Source: WVYX01 sp039592335
Lineage (GTDB): Bacteria > Gemmatimonadota > Gemmatimonadetes > Gemmatimonadales > GWC2-71-9
DNA: 64,000 bases
Reading direction: 5' to 3'
NCBI GenBank assembly: GCA_039592335.1
Contig: JBDHBX010000005.1
Coordinates: 1 to 64,000, forward strand
The notes beneath the pieces are model-generated. The model was given only the letters and a program-made list of their open reading frames with translations. It was not told where the DNA came from and made no database searches. Below, piece by piece: positions 23,942 through 32,582 of the stretch (positions are counted from its first letter, which is position 1; each line of letters starts with the position of its first letter). The translations under genes were made by a program, and so were the position numbers.

Positions 23942-25288
23942 CTACTTCCCCACACAAAACGCCGCGAACACCCGCTCCAGCACATCCTCCGTCGTCACGA
24001 GGCCGATGACGTCCTCCAGCGCCGTCACCGTAGCCCGCAGGTGCGTAGCCGCAACCGCGCCCTCCATTCCCGCGTCGCGAGCGCTCTGAAACTCCCGGAC
24101 TTCCGTGAGCGCCCGCTCCAGGGCCGCGCGATGCCGCTCGCGCGTGATGAACGGTTCCACATCGCCACACTCTGAGAGCGCGGTGAACGCGAGCCGCGCG
24201 AGACGCTCGCGCAGCGCCGCGAGCCCCTCCCCTGTCTCGACCGAGACGAGAACCTCCTCCCCGCACGGTGCCTGCGCCGGCTGGACCAGGTCCGCCTTGG
24301 TCCGCACGGACACACACGCGGCCTCGACGTCGCCCAGGAAGGTGCGCTCCTCGGCTGTCAGCGGGCGCCCCGCTTCGGCGCAGAAGATCACCACGTCCGC
24401 CGCAGCCAGGTAGCGCCGGCTCACCTCGATACCGAGGCGCTCCACCGTGTCATCCGAATCCCGTAGCCCCGCCGTATCGATGAGGCGAAACGGAAAGCCA
24501 TCACATGTCGCCGGGGCCTCGATGGCGTCGCGCGTGGTGCCGGGGACGTGCGTGACGATCGCCCGCTCGCTCCCCAAGAGGGCGTTGAACAGCGACGACT
24601 TGCCGGCATTGGGGCGCCCCGCGATCACCGCGAGCGCTCCCTCGCGCAGCCGCTCGCCCTCGCCCGCCGTGCCTATCAGGCGGCTGAGCGCCCGCCGCAG
24701 GTCGCCGATCGCGCCCGCGATACGCTCGGGGGGCACGGGCCCGCTATCCTCTTCCGGGAAGTCGATCTCGTAGCTGACCAGCGCTTCCAGCTCCAGCACC
24801 TGCTCCCGCAGTCCCCCGATGCGCTTCGACAGTCCGCGGTCCAGCTGTCCCAGGGCAGCGCGGCGTTGCGCCGGCGCGGTCGCGTCGACGAGATCGGCGA
24901 CCCCCTCCGCCTGCAGCAAATCCAGCTTCCCATTGGTGACGGCCCGCCGCGTGAACTCACCGGGCGTTGCCTGGCGCGCTCCCGCCGCGAGCAGCGCAGC
25001 CAGGACCTCGGCCGGCACCAACAGCCCGCCATGTGTGGAGATCTCCACCATGTCCTCGCCTGTGTACGAGGCCGGTGCCTGGTACGTGAGGTAGAGAACT
25101 TCGTCGAGCTGGTCGTCTCGCGTCGGATGCACGGCCGGCGAGAGGCGTGCACAACGCCAGGGCTCGGCACTGAATTGCGTCAGAACGGTTCGCGCGATGT
25201 CATGCGCACCGCTACCGGAAACCCGAAGCAGGGCTATTCCGCTCCGGCCGGGCGGGGTGGAGATCGCAGCGATGACGTCAGTGAGCAC
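23942..25288 (-). CDS. mnmE: tRNA modification GTPase MnmE
   Basis: 448 aa. It modifies U34 of certain tRNAs together with MnmG, which is not in the window. The N-terminal tetrahydrofolate-binding domain is followed by a helical domain with the inserted G domain: G1 GRPNAGKS (224-231), VPGTTRD, DTAGLRDSDD. The C-terminus ends in the conserved CVGK, whose Cys is needed for activity. It ends convergently with the plus-strand operon at 23.9 kb and is followed upstream by yidC, a common arrangement near the origin. Confidence 0.97.
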   Translation of the reverse strand: MLTDVIAAISTPPGRSGIALLRVSGSGAHDIARTVLTQFSAEPWRCARLSPAVHPTRDDQLDEVLYLTYQAPASYTGEDMVEISTHGGLLVPAEVLAALLAAGARQATPGEFTRRAVTNGKLDLLQAEGVADLVDATAPAQRRAALGQLDRGLSKRIGGLREQVLELEALVSYEIDFPEEDSGPVPPERIAGAIGDLRRALSRLIGTAGEGERLREGALAVIAGRPNAGKSSLFNALLGSERAIVTHVPGTTRDAIEAPATCDGFPFRLIDTAGLRDSDDTVERLGIEVSRRYLAAADVVIFCAEAGRPLTAEERTFLGDVEAACVSVRTKADLVQPAQAPCGEEVLVSVETGEGLAALRERLARLAFTALSECGDVEPFITRERHRAALERALTEVREFQSARDAGMEGAVAATHLRATVTALEDVIGLVTTEDVLERVFAAFCVGK

Positions 25289-25341
25289 GGCTCGAAGTTA
25301 GGGGGGCACGCCGGGGGGTGGCCAGGCAAGGCCTCGGCACC

Positions 25342-26991
25342 CTACTCCTGCTTGTTCGCTCGCTTCATCCGCCGCTGGGAGATGAGCCACTGCTGGGGGA
25401 TGCTCGCAATGTTGCTCACCGCGTAGTAGAGGTTCAGCCCCGCTGACAGCTTGAGGAAGATGAAGGTGAGGAACCCCGGCATGACGTAGAGCATCATCTT
25501 GGCCTGCGGGTTCGGTGGCACGCCACGCTGGCCGATCTTCGAGACGGCGAACATGGATAGCCCCATGAGGATCGGGATGATGTAGAGCGGGTCGGGCCGC
25601 GACAGGTCCGGTATCCAGAGGAACGGCACGCCGCGGAACTCGATCGTCTCCCGGAACACGAAGAACAGCGCGAACAGCACGGGCATCGGAATCAGCATGG
25701 GCACGCAACCACCCAGCGGGTTCACCCCGTGCTCCTTGTACAGCTTCATGACCTCCTGCTGCATGCGCTGCGGATCCTGCTTGTAGCGCTCCTGGGTCGC
25801 CTTCAACTCGGGCTGGATCGCCTGCATCGCCATGCTGGAACGCATGGCCTTCTGGTTGAGCGGCCAGAGGAGTACCCGCACCAGCAGCCCGAAGACGATC
25901 AACACCCAGCCGTAGCTGAGATCGAGCACCCCGTGCATCCACAGGAGGATGCGCACGATGAGGTTGGCGAACGGCCGGATGATCGGCCGGAAGACCCAGC
26001 CGTACGGATTCACGTCGGCCAGGTCGTGACCGATCCGCGCCAAGCGGCCGAATTCCTGCGGCCCGATGTAGCTCGAGAACCCGAATTCCCCGCCTGGCGC
26101 CGGGAGGGATGTCACCACGTCGACGCGGATCGCATGCTTGCCCTCGCGCGGTCCCCCAGTCGTCAGGGCACCCCCGAACTGCGGTTGCCCCTCCTCGATC
26201 GCCAGCACGGCCGTGAGGAAATACTTCGACTTCACCGCGACCCACTCGAACGGACCCTCCAGGGACCGCCGCTCCCCCGCGTCGAGCGACCGGTGGTCCA
26301 GGCGCTCGGTCTTCGCCGCCTTCGTGACCACCGAGTAGGACCGGAAGTCCACGGCACTGTCGGCCTCGACGAAGGCGATGCGCGGCCCGAGGTGGACCAG
26401 GAGGAACCCGCTCGCCAGGGTGCCGGTGATACGACCGTCCACGTCAAACACGTACTCGTCGGGTCGGAACGTGTACGTCAACTCGATGCCCAGCCCACCG
26501 CGCCGGCCCGTCCAGCGCAGCTCCGTGCCAGCTGCAGCAACCGTCAGCTCCGTAGCGCTGGGCTCGAACGTCCAGTCTGCCAGGGACACCGTGTCGTCGC
26601 CGAACACGAGCGCATACTCCAGGAAGCGGGACTCCGGCGGGAGCAGCTGGGCCTGGCCCGTATCGCCCGGGGCGAATGTGAGGTACTCCTCGAGCCGGGC
26701 CGACACGGGCCTGGCGCCCCGGGAGGAGAACTCGAGCCGGTAGAGCGGGGTCTGCACCGCCACCAACCGCTCCGGGACCTGCTGCTCCTCAACGGTCTCC
26801 TCCGGCCGGGCCTCCGCGGTCGGTGCTACCTGCGGGGTATCCCGGACGACCTCCACCGTTTCCGGCGGCGGTGACACGACGGTGTCGAGGACGCCCTCCG
26901 GCGGCGGCGGCGGCTCGCGCTTGATGAGCAGCGCGGGCAGCACCGCAACCACGAGCATCAGGACGACGGCAAGGGCGGTTCGGCGGTCCAT
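25342..26991 (-). CDS. yidC: Membrane protein insertase YidC
   Basis: 549 aa Gram-negative-type YidC/Oxa1: an N-terminal helix (TALAVVLMLVVAVLPALL), a large periplasmic beta domain (about 60-340), then the insertase core with IIRPFANLIVRILLWMHG, QKAMRSSMAMQAIQPELKA, VNPLGGCVPMLIPMPVLFAL and a final GLNLYYAVSNIASIPQQW. The long periplasmic domain supports a diderm host. It lies 10 bases after yidD in the rpmH-rnpA-yidD-yidC cluster. Confidence 0.97.
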   Translation of the reverse strand: MDRRTALAVVLMLVVAVLPALLIKREPPPPPEGVLDTVVSPPPETVEVVRDTPQVAPTAEARPEETVEEQQVPERLVAVQTPLYRLEFSSRGARPVSARLEEYLTFAPGDTGQAQLLPPESRFLEYALVFGDDTVSLADWTFEPSATELTVAAAGTELRWTGRRGGLGIELTYTFRPDEYVFDVDGRITGTLASGFLLVHLGPRIAFVEADSAVDFRSYSVVTKAAKTERLDHRSLDAGERRSLEGPFEWVAVKSKYFLTAVLAIEEGQPQFGGALTTGGPREGKHAIRVDVVTSLPAPGGEFGFSSYIGPQEFGRLARIGHDLADVNPYGWVFRPIIRPFANLIVRILLWMHGVLDLSYGWVLIVFGLLVRVLLWPLNQKAMRSSMAMQAIQPELKATQERYKQDPQRMQQEVMKLYKEHGVNPLGGCVPMLIPMPVLFALFFVFRETIEFRGVPFLWIPDLSRPDPLYIIPILMGLSMFAVSKIGQRGVPPNPQAKMMLYVMPGFLTFIFLKLSAGLNLYYAVSNIASIPQQWLISQRRMKRANKQE

Positions 26992-27001
26992 CGGCGGCTC
27001 T

Positions 27002-27220
27002 CTAGGGAACCGGGTCGTGGCCGCCCGGATGGAACGGGTGGCACTTCAGGATGCGCTTGACGCCCAGCCAGGACCCGCGCAGGACGCCGTGGCGGTCGAC
27101 GGCTTCCAGCGTGTAGGTCGAACAGGTCGGGGCGAACCGGCAGGGAGAGGGAAACGGTGAGGCCAGCACCTGGTAGAGGCGGATCACGCCCATCACCAGG
27201 TACCGGGGCCAGCGGATCAT
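27002..27220 (-). CDS. yidD: Membrane protein insertion efficiency factor YidD
   Basis: 72 aa from ATG 27220, chosen because it overlaps the rnpA stop as ATGA. Family signatures are IRLYQ, FPSPCRFAPTCSTYTLEA and CHPFHPGGHDPVP, including the three conserved Cys. It is a small cytoplasmic, membrane-associated helper of YidC. A longer start at 27241 would run into rnpA. Confidence 0.95.
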   Translation of the reverse strand: MIRWPRYLVMGVIRLYQVLASPFPSPCRFAPTCSTYTLEAVDRHGVLRGSWLGVKRILKCHPFHPGGHDPVP

Positions 27221-27528
27221 CCGGAGAGCGTGTGTGCCCATTGCTCCAGGTCGCCGGCGAACTCGTGCGATTCGGCGCCGTAGGCCGATGCCCGAGAGCG
27301 GATCACCAGGTCGAGTGGGGCGAGCGCCGGCAGGACGCGCCGCCGGGCGATCTCGCGCAGTTGGCGCCGGAGACGGTTACGGCGCACGCCAGTGTGGCCG
27401 TACCGGGGTACGACGACAGCGAGTCGCGGATGTCCCACCTCGTTGTCACGCCAGGAGATGTCCAGTCTCGGGGTGCGGCGGCGGCGGCCAGTCCGCGTTA
27501 CCGCCGTCAACTCAGATCTGCGCGTCAA
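27217..27528 (-). CDS. rnpA: Ribonuclease P protein component
   Basis: 103 aa from TTG 27528. Conserved blocks: LAVVVPRYGHTGVRRNRLRRQLREIARR (central RNA-binding helix with the RNR-type motif) and PLDLVIRSRASA. The family's N-terminal LPRSWRLTRRSEL is found only if translation begins upstream at a CTG (27546) or similar, so the annotated start is uncertain. Its partner, the RNase P RNA, is at 32.6-32.9 kb. Confidence 0.9.
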   Translation of the reverse strand: MTRRSELTAVTRTGRRRRTPRLDISWRDNEVGHPRLAVVVPRYGHTGVRRNRLRRQLREIARRRVLPALAPLDLVIRSRASAYGAESHEFAGDLEQWAHTLSG

Positions 27529-27557
27529 GCGCCAGCTCCGCGGCAGGCCCTCGGGCG

Positions 27558-27719
27558 TCAGCTCCCTCCGTGCTTGGATGGCACCGTGGCCGCGAGGCGC
27601 TTGCGCCCCTTCTTGCGCCGGCGGCTCAATATCGCCCGACCCCAGCGGGTACGCATCCGCGCCCGGAATCCGTGCTTATTCTTCCGCCGCCGATTCCGCG
27701 GCTGGTAGGTCCGTTTCAT
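27558..27719 (-). CDS. rpmH: 50S ribosomal protein L34
   Basis: 53 aa: MKRTYQPRNRRRKNKHGF followed by RARMRTRWGRAILSRRRKKG, the textbook L34 sequence, with a short C-terminal extension (LAATVPSKHGGS). It is the first gene of the minus-strand rpmH-rnpA-yidD-yidC series and is transcribed away from dnaA. A GAGAGGG stretch precedes the ATG. Confidence 0.97.
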   Translation of the reverse strand: MKRTYQPRNRRRKNKHGFRARMRTRWGRAILSRRRKKGRKRLAATVPSKHGGS

Positions 27720-27749
27720 GCCCTCAAAATCCCTCTCTTGCGGGGGGGA

Positions 27750-27779
27750 AAGCTAGTCGCACTAGGCGTTTGGGGTCAA
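27750..27779 (-). promoter_or_regulatory. Candidate promoter of rpmH
   Basis: On the minus strand TTGACC (27779-27774) and TAGCTT (27755-27750) are separated by 18 bases. The -35 box forms half of the palindrome GTCAAGGTTGAC (27775-27786), shared with the dnaA promoter on the other strand. Confidence 0.5.
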
Positions 27780-27781
27780 GG

Positions 27782-27810
27782 TTGACTTTTCCACATCCGA
27801 GCGGTACGAT
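27782..27810 (+). promoter_or_regulatory. Candidate dnaA promoter with an internal DnaA box
   Basis: TTGACT (27782-27787), 17-base spacer, TACGAT (27805-27810). The spacer begins with TTTTCCACA (27787-27795), one mismatch from the DnaA box TTATCCACA, which would allow DnaA to repress its own gene. The expected start of transcription is about 40 bases before the dnaA ATG. Confidence 0.6.
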
Positions 27811-27855
27811 CTCTTGCCCTGTCGAACCCCCTACCGAGTCGCCCGCAAATCGTAG

Positions 27856-29238
27856 ATGGAATTGACAGCTCAACAGGCGTGGACCCGTCTACTGGACGCG
27901 GCACGCTCCCAGCTACCGGACCCCACCGTTCGGACCTGGCTGGACCCAGTCGAGCCCATTGATCTCAAGGAAGGGCGGCTCGTTCTCGGTGCCCCAGACC
28001 AGTTCGCGGTGGAGTGGAACGAGTCGAAACACTCCGAGCTGCTCGGCGAGCTAGCGAGCCAGGAGTTGGGCGCCTCGCTGCAGGTCACGTTCCGGGTGCA
28101 GGAGGAGCGGACCCAGAGACCCCAGATGGACTTCTTCGTGGCGCCGACGGCCGCGGACGGGAAGCCCCAGGGACGGATGACGCGTCCCCTCAACGAGCGC
28201 TACTCTTTCAAGACGTTCGTTGTCGGGAAGTCCAACGAGCTGGCGGGCGCCGCTGCGCACGCCGTGGCCGAGGCTCCGGGGAAGACGTACAACCCCCTGT
28301 TCATCTACGGAGCCACGGGACTCGGCAAGACACACTTGATGCAGGCCATCGCCCACGCGGTGCTCGAGCGGGATCCCTCGAACCGCGTGCTTTACATGGG
28401 CGCCGAGCAGTTCATCAACGAGGTGATCGAGAGCATCCACAGCCGCACGATGGTGGAGTTCCGCCGGCGCTACCGCACGGAGGTCGACATCTTCCTGGTG
28501 GACGACGTGCATTTCCTCGAAGGCAAGGAGATGACCCAGGAAGAGTTCTTCCACACCTTCAACGCCTTGCACGAGGCGCAGAAGCAGATCGTGCTCACGT
28601 CTGACCGGCCGCCGACCGAGATACCGGGATTGGAGTCCCGTCTGGTGAGCCGCTTCGAGTGGGGGATGGTGGCGGATATCGGCCAGCCGGACCTCGAGCA
28701 CCGCATCGCCATCCTGCGCAAGAAGGCGGAGCAAGACCACCTGGAGCTCACGATCCCGGATGACGTGCTGCGCTTCATCGCCGAGTACGTGCGTAGCTCC
28801 GTCCGCGAACTCGAAGGCTGCATCATCAAGCTCCTACTGTTTGCCTCCCTGAAGCACCGGGAGGTCACCGTGGAGCTTGCCCGCGAGGCTCTGGCTGACA
28901 AGATCGCCCAGGACGGGAGCGCACCGGCTGACCAGCCCGCCAGCCTGCCCAGCGTCGACCGCGTCCAGGAGGTCGTGGCGCGCCGCTGGGGGGTGACGCC
29001 CGAAGGGCTGCGCTCCAAGGCTCGCACCAAGACACTCACCGTGCCACGCCAGGTTGCCATGTTCCTCGCTCGGGAGCTGCTGGGCATGCAACTGGTAGAG
29101 ATAGGGCAGGCGTTCGGTGGCCGGGATCACTCAACGGTCATTCACAGCTTGGACAAGGTACAGCGGGAGATGGCGTCCGACCGGAAGTTCCGGGATCGAG
29201 TGGAGCACGCGAGGCGGGAGTTGGTGCACGTCCACTAA
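27856..29238 (+). CDS. dnaA: Chromosomal replication initiator protein DnaA
   Basis: 460 aa. Domain I (about 1-85, WTRLLDAARSQL) is followed by a short linker, then the AAA+ domain III with YSFKTFVVGKSNELA, Walker A GATGLGKTH (152-160), Walker B DIFLVDDVHFLEGK and VSRFEWGMVADI. Domain IV has the DNA-binding signature GGRDHSTVIHSLDKV near the C-terminus. It initiates replication at oriC. A DnaA box lies in its own promoter. The origin candidate follows at 29239-29476, then dnaN. Confidence 0.98.
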   Translation: MELTAQQAWTRLLDAARSQLPDPTVRTWLDPVEPIDLKEGRLVLGAPDQFAVEWNESKHSELLGELASQELGASLQVTFRVQEERTQRPQMDFFVAPTAADGKPQGRMTRPLNERYSFKTFVVGKSNELAGAAAHAVAEAPGKTYNPLFIYGATGLGKTHLMQAIAHAVLERDPSNRVLYMGAEQFINEVIESIHSRTMVEFRRRYRTEVDIFLVDDVHFLEGKEMTQEEFFHTFNALHEAQKQIVLTSDRPPTEIPGLESRLVSRFEWGMVADIGQPDLEHRIAILRKKAEQDHLELTIPDDVLRFIAEYVRSSVRELEGCIIKLLLFASLKHREVTVELAREALADKIAQDGSAPADQPASLPSVDRVQEVVARRWGVTPEGLRSKARTKTLTVPRQVAMFLARELLGMQLVEIGQAFGGRDHSTVIHSLDKVQREMASDRKFRDRVEHARRELVHVH

Positions 29239-29476
29239 TCAACAGTGTCAACTGATCCTGTGGACGTATGTGGGGGTTACTGGAAAGGTGGCGATCTCTC
29301 GACGGGTGATCCCCAGCGGATCCCCAGAACTCACATGAAGGCTTGGCCGCAATCTCTTGACTACACAACGAGTTGGTGGATCTATCAAGGTTTCAAGGTA
29401 CTCTACTAGTACTACTAGATAGTAATAAGTAGAGTATTAGTAGACTCTATTCCTCCACAGCGCGGTAGAAAAACGT
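29239..29476. other. Candidate replication origin (oriC) between dnaA and dnaN
   Basis: A 238-base gene-free stretch at the usual oriC position. It has two GATCCCCAG repeats 11 bases apart (29308-29316, 29319-29327). It also has an AT-rich block (29400-29450) crowded with TAG triplets (29407, 29416, 29420, 29430, 29438, 29441), and weak DnaA-box-like sequences (CCTCCACAG near 29452; CCTGTGGAC near 29260). TAG runs match the DnaA-trio element needed for unwinding. The origin call rests on gene context and these motifs. Confidence 0.6.
29400..29435. repeat. Nested inverted repeats in the AT-rich origin block
   Basis: ACTCTACT (29400-29407) and AGTAGAGT (29428-29435) are perfect inverted arms. 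Inside them CTAGTA (29406-29411) and TACTAG (29413-29418) form a second perfect palindrome around one C. Both use TAG/CTA triplets and lie in the presumed unwinding region. Confidence 0.7.
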
Positions 29477-30586
29477 ATGAAGTTCACGATTACGCGGGAG
29501 CGGTTACAGGAGGGTCTGGTGGCAGTCGCGGCCAGCGTGCCGACGAAGACCACCCTACCTGTGCTGTCGAATATCCTCTTGGAGGCGACGGCCGACGGTG
29601 TGCGGTTATCGGGTACTGACTTGGACATCGCTGTGAGTACGGTCGTTCCCGCCGAGGTCGATGCCGAGGGGGCCGTGACCATCCCCGCGAAGAAGCTCGT
29701 CGAGATCGTGCGCGAGCTCCCGAGCGCCGCTATCCGGGTCACGGCGTCGGGCGAGCAGCGGGTACAGCTCGAGTGTGGCCGGTCGCGCTTCAAGTTGCTG
29801 GGTATCCCACGGGAGGAGTTCCCCAATTTCCCACCGGTGAACTTCGATGACAGCTGGACGGTCACGTCGAGTGACCTACAGAAACTCATCAATCACGTGA
29901 GCTTCGCTGCCTCCACGGAGGAGAGCCGGCCGATCCTGAACGGGGTGCTGTGGGAGGTCAAGGGCGACCTCATGCGGATGGTTGCCACGAACGGGCATCG
30001 GCTTGCCAAGATGGATGTTTCGGTGTCTGGGGGCAGCACTGCGGCCGAGCTAATCGTGCCGCCGAAGGCGCTGGAACAGGTACGTCGCCTGTTTGGGCCG
30101 TCCGACGAGATCGAGATCGCCAAGAGCGACAACCACCTGGGGTTCCGCACGGGCTCCACCCTCGTGTTCACGCGACTCGTCGAGGGGCCGTACCCCAACT
30201 ACGAGCAGGTCATCCCACGAGAAAACGACCGTGCGTGCACGGTGGAAAAGGACGGCCTTGCGTCTGCCTTGCGCCGTGTCGGCGTGGTGGCGAGCGACCA
30301 GACGCACCGGGTGCGGCTACAGTTCACCGGTGGCGCCCTTAAGCTCAGCGTCAGCACACCCGACTTGGGGGAGGCCCAGGACGAGGTTGCCATCACGTAC
30401 GACGGCGATGCCCTGGAGATCGGCTTCAACGCCACCTACTTGCTGGAGATCCTGAAGTACATGCCCACCGACGAGGTGCGACTCACGTTCAAGGCACCCG
30501 AACGGGCCGCCACTGTGGAGCCGGTGGGATGGGACGATCCCGCGGCGTATCTCTGTCTGGTGATGCCGCTGCGGTTGGTCGACTGA
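29477..30586 (+). CDS. dnaN: DNA polymerase III beta subunit (sliding clamp)
   Basis: 369 aa, standard three-domain clamp: MKFTITRERLQEGL at the start, TLPVLSNILLEA, a middle domain with ESRPILNGVLWE and ATNGHRLAKMD, and the C-terminal LCLVMPLRLVD that lines the peptide-binding pocket. It tethers the polymerase and MutS/MutL-type partners to DNA. It is separated from dnaA by the origin candidate. No Shine-Dalgarno is evident before ATG 29477. Confidence 0.98.
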   Translation: MKFTITRERLQEGLVAVAASVPTKTTLPVLSNILLEATADGVRLSGTDLDIAVSTVVPAEVDAEGAVTIPAKKLVEIVRELPSAAIRVTASGEQRVQLECGRSRFKLLGIPREEFPNFPPVNFDDSWTVTSSDLQKLINHVSFAASTEESRPILNGVLWEVKGDLMRMVATNGHRLAKMDVSVSGGSTAAELIVPPKALEQVRRLFGPSDEIEIAKSDNHLGFRTGSTLVFTRLVEGPYPNYEQVIPRENDRACTVEKDGLASALRRVGVVASDQTHRVRLQFTGGALKLSVSTPDLGEAQDEVAITYDGDALEIGFNATYLLEILKYMPTDEVRLTFKAPERAATVEPVGWDDPAAYLCLVMPLRLVD

Positions 30587-30612
30587 CCCGCTGAAACCGG
30601 CCCCGGGCCAGC

Positions 30613-31440
30613 CTAGGGGCGAGCGCTCGGTAGCCGGCGGCTGGCCACCCCCGTCAGACTGAACCGATCGAACCGCGACGGCTGCGCCGTACCTAGCAGG
30701 ATGCCGCGGTTGTCCCCGCCGACCGTGATTCCGATGCTCCACCGGTCGATCTTGAGGTTGCTCCCAAAGTCGAATGTCGTCACAGCGCCAATGGGGAGCT
30801 TACCTGCGGTAGCGATCTGCAGGCCGGCGCGATACACCGCCTCGATGTCGGAAAACGCGGTTTCCTCGGTGATGATCACCTCGGCGGCGATCTGGACGTG
30901 ATTCGGCACGGGGAGCCAGCCGAGACCCACGGCACCATTGATCGGCAGGATGCTGTCCCGCACCACTGGGCGTCCGATATTGCGCAGGACGACCCCGAGG
31001 CTGAGGGGAGAGGCCAGCAGATAGTAGAAACCGATGTCGCCCCCGCGGGAGTTGTCTCCTTCGCCCGTAAACCAGGCGACCGTGCCGCCGAGGGCCCCGC
31101 GCGTGAACCCGAGGCCAGCGCCAAAGTGCCAGATGTTGTTGGAGGTGCCGTCGGCGAAACGGCTCTGCTGGAACGCGATCGAGAAGCCTCGTGAGTTGAA
31201 GCCGACGGTCCACTGGCCCAGGCGGGCATCGCCGTCGGCGGGCCGGTCCACCACCAGCTCGCCCATGACCGATGCCTCTTGCACCGCACCGAGCCCGGCG
31301 GGGTTGAGCCAGGTGGCCCGCACGTCGTCGGCCGTCGCGACGAAGAGGTAGTCGCTCGACCGCGGCCGGATCGTCTGGGCGGCAACCGGGCCCGCGGTGA
31401 GGCCGACCGCGAGCAGGGCGGTGAGTAGTAAGCGCTGCAT
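30613..31440 (-). CDS. Exported outer-membrane barrel-like protein (PorV/UPF0164-like)
   Basis: 275 aa. The start MQRLLLTALLAVGLTAGPVAAQ is a signal peptide. The mature protein begins with DDVRATWLNPAGLGAV, the 'NPAG' signature seen near the N-terminus of PorV/FadL-like barrels, and continues with Gly-rich strands (WTVGFNSRGFSIAFQQS, IWHFGAGLGFTRGALGG, WSIGITVGGDNRGILLG). It is probably an outer-membrane barrel of unknown cargo. It follows the lipoprotein at 31442 by one base and is likely co-transcribed. Confidence 0.65.
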   Translation of the reverse strand: MQRLLLTALLAVGLTAGPVAAQTIRPRSSDYLFVATADDVRATWLNPAGLGAVQEASVMGELVVDRPADGDARLGQWTVGFNSRGFSIAFQQSRFADGTSNNIWHFGAGLGFTRGALGGTVAWFTGEGDNSRGGDIGFYYLLASPLSLGVVLRNIGRPVVRDSILPINGAVGLGWLPVPNHVQIAAEVIITEETAFSDIEAVYRAGLQIATAGKLPIGAVTTFDFGSNLKIDRWSIGITVGGDNRGILLGTAQPSRFDRFSLTGVASRRLPSARP

Positions 31441-31441
31441 G

Positions 31442-32278
31442 CTACGGGACCACGGCGAGGGTGTCGAACCGGACCTGCGTGACCGGAATCTCGCTCCCGA
31501 TGGCGAGGATGAGTGCGCTGCTGCGGGACGTGTCGGCTGAGGTGCCACCCAGGTAGCGGCCGTCCGGGGAGACGTAGCGATGCGAGTGCTGCACGCCGCT
31601 CCCCTCGATCGAGATCTCACTGCCACCTTGCATCCCTTCGCCCGACAGCGTGTAGTGAGCCACGCTCACGATGTGTAGGGCACGCCCTGCCACGTGCTGC
31701 GCCCACTCCACGGCGTGATGGTCCAGCACTACCCGGATCTGGATGTCGAACCCACTGCCCGGGCTCACGGTCTCCACGGTGTCCGACCACGCCTGGCCGG
31801 GGATGACGCCCCCGAGGGGGAACTGCGGGAATATCCGCTCGACGCCTGACGCGAGTTGGCGCACCAGGGCGACCGTCGTGTCGCCACCCCCAAACTCGTC
31901 GATGCCCCCTTCGGGTTGGAGTACGCCGGTGAATCTCGTGCCGGCAGCCAACGCCGCTTCGGCGGGCGAGAGTCCGGCGCCCTCGACATGAGGCACCGAG
32001 TCGACGGTCAGCGTCAGGTTCATCACGTCGCCCGCGGAGACGGCTTCCACGGAGAGGTGATACCGCAGGCTGAACTCGCTTACCACCGCCTGCCCGCTGA
32101 AGACCTGCTCGACTCGTCCGTGGGAGGCCGCCACATACCGCATGGTGAACGGTTGATAGACGACCTGCTCGGGCGTCGGTGGAGGCGGCGCTGCCGCCCC
32201 TGTCCCGGGGGAGCTGCCGCAGCCCGTGAACGTCGTGCCTGCCAGCGCGACAAGCGTAATGCCCGTGAGCCCCTTCAT
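31442..32278 (-). CDS. Predicted lipoprotein, function unknown
   Basis: 278 aa. The signal peptide ends in FTGC (lipobox Cys20) and is followed by a Pro-rich linker (AAAPPPPTPEQ). The mature domain is beta-rich (YQPFTMRYVAASHGRVEQVF, VMNLTLTVDSVPHVEG, TGVLQPEGGIDEF). The gene overlaps the stop of the small gene upstream (ATGA) and is followed by the barrel gene at 30613, a three-gene unit. I recognise no catalytic motif. Confidence 0.65.
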   Translation of the reverse strand: MKGLTGITLVALAGTTFTGCGSSPGTGAAAPPPPTPEQVVYQPFTMRYVAASHGRVEQVFSGQAVVSEFSLRYHLSVEAVSAGDVMNLTLTVDSVPHVEGAGLSPAEAALAAGTRFTGVLQPEGGIDEFGGGDTTVALVRQLASGVERIFPQFPLGGVIPGQAWSDTVETVSPGSGFDIQIRVVLDHHAVEWAQHVAGRALHIVSVAHYTLSGEGMQGGSEISIEGSGVQHSHRYVSPDGRYLGGTSADTSRSSALILAIGSEIPVTQVRFDTLAVVP

Positions 32279-32523
32279 GATGCCATCCCTTGCCTCGCCA
32301 GGAGTTCTTCCTTGGTGCGCCCGAAGACCGCGACCATCTCGCCGGCCCTGGCACTCACCTGCAACAGCTTCCACCCTTTGCGGCGCATCTCGCCGCGCCA
32401 CCCCAGCAGCCGCTGCCACCGCTCGGCGGTGGTGCGGAAGACGCGAAGCTCGGCGACCTGCTCCCAGTCGACAGGGTAGGGGCGCTCGTCGGGCTGCGGC
32501 GCATCGGGTGGGCGCTTGGGCAT
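32275..32523 (-). CDS. Small hypothetical protein (82 aa)
   Basis: Starts at ATG 32523 (MPKRPPDAPQPDERPYP). A Pro-rich head is followed by a mixed alpha/beta domain (VDWEQVAELRVFRTTAERWQ, GWKLLQVSARAGEMVAVFGR, TKEELLARQ). Its stop overlaps the next lipoprotein gene as ATGA. No family recognised; it may be a cytoplasmic regulator of the pair that follows. Confidence 0.6.
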   Translation of the reverse strand: MPKRPPDAPQPDERPYPVDWEQVAELRVFRTTAERWQRLLGWRGEMRRKGWKLLQVSARAGEMVAVFGRTKEELLARQGMAS

Positions 32524-32582
32524 GTCGTCGGTTGGACGGTGTAGGGCTGCGCAATGATATGAAAGGTGGGCGTTTGAGGCCA

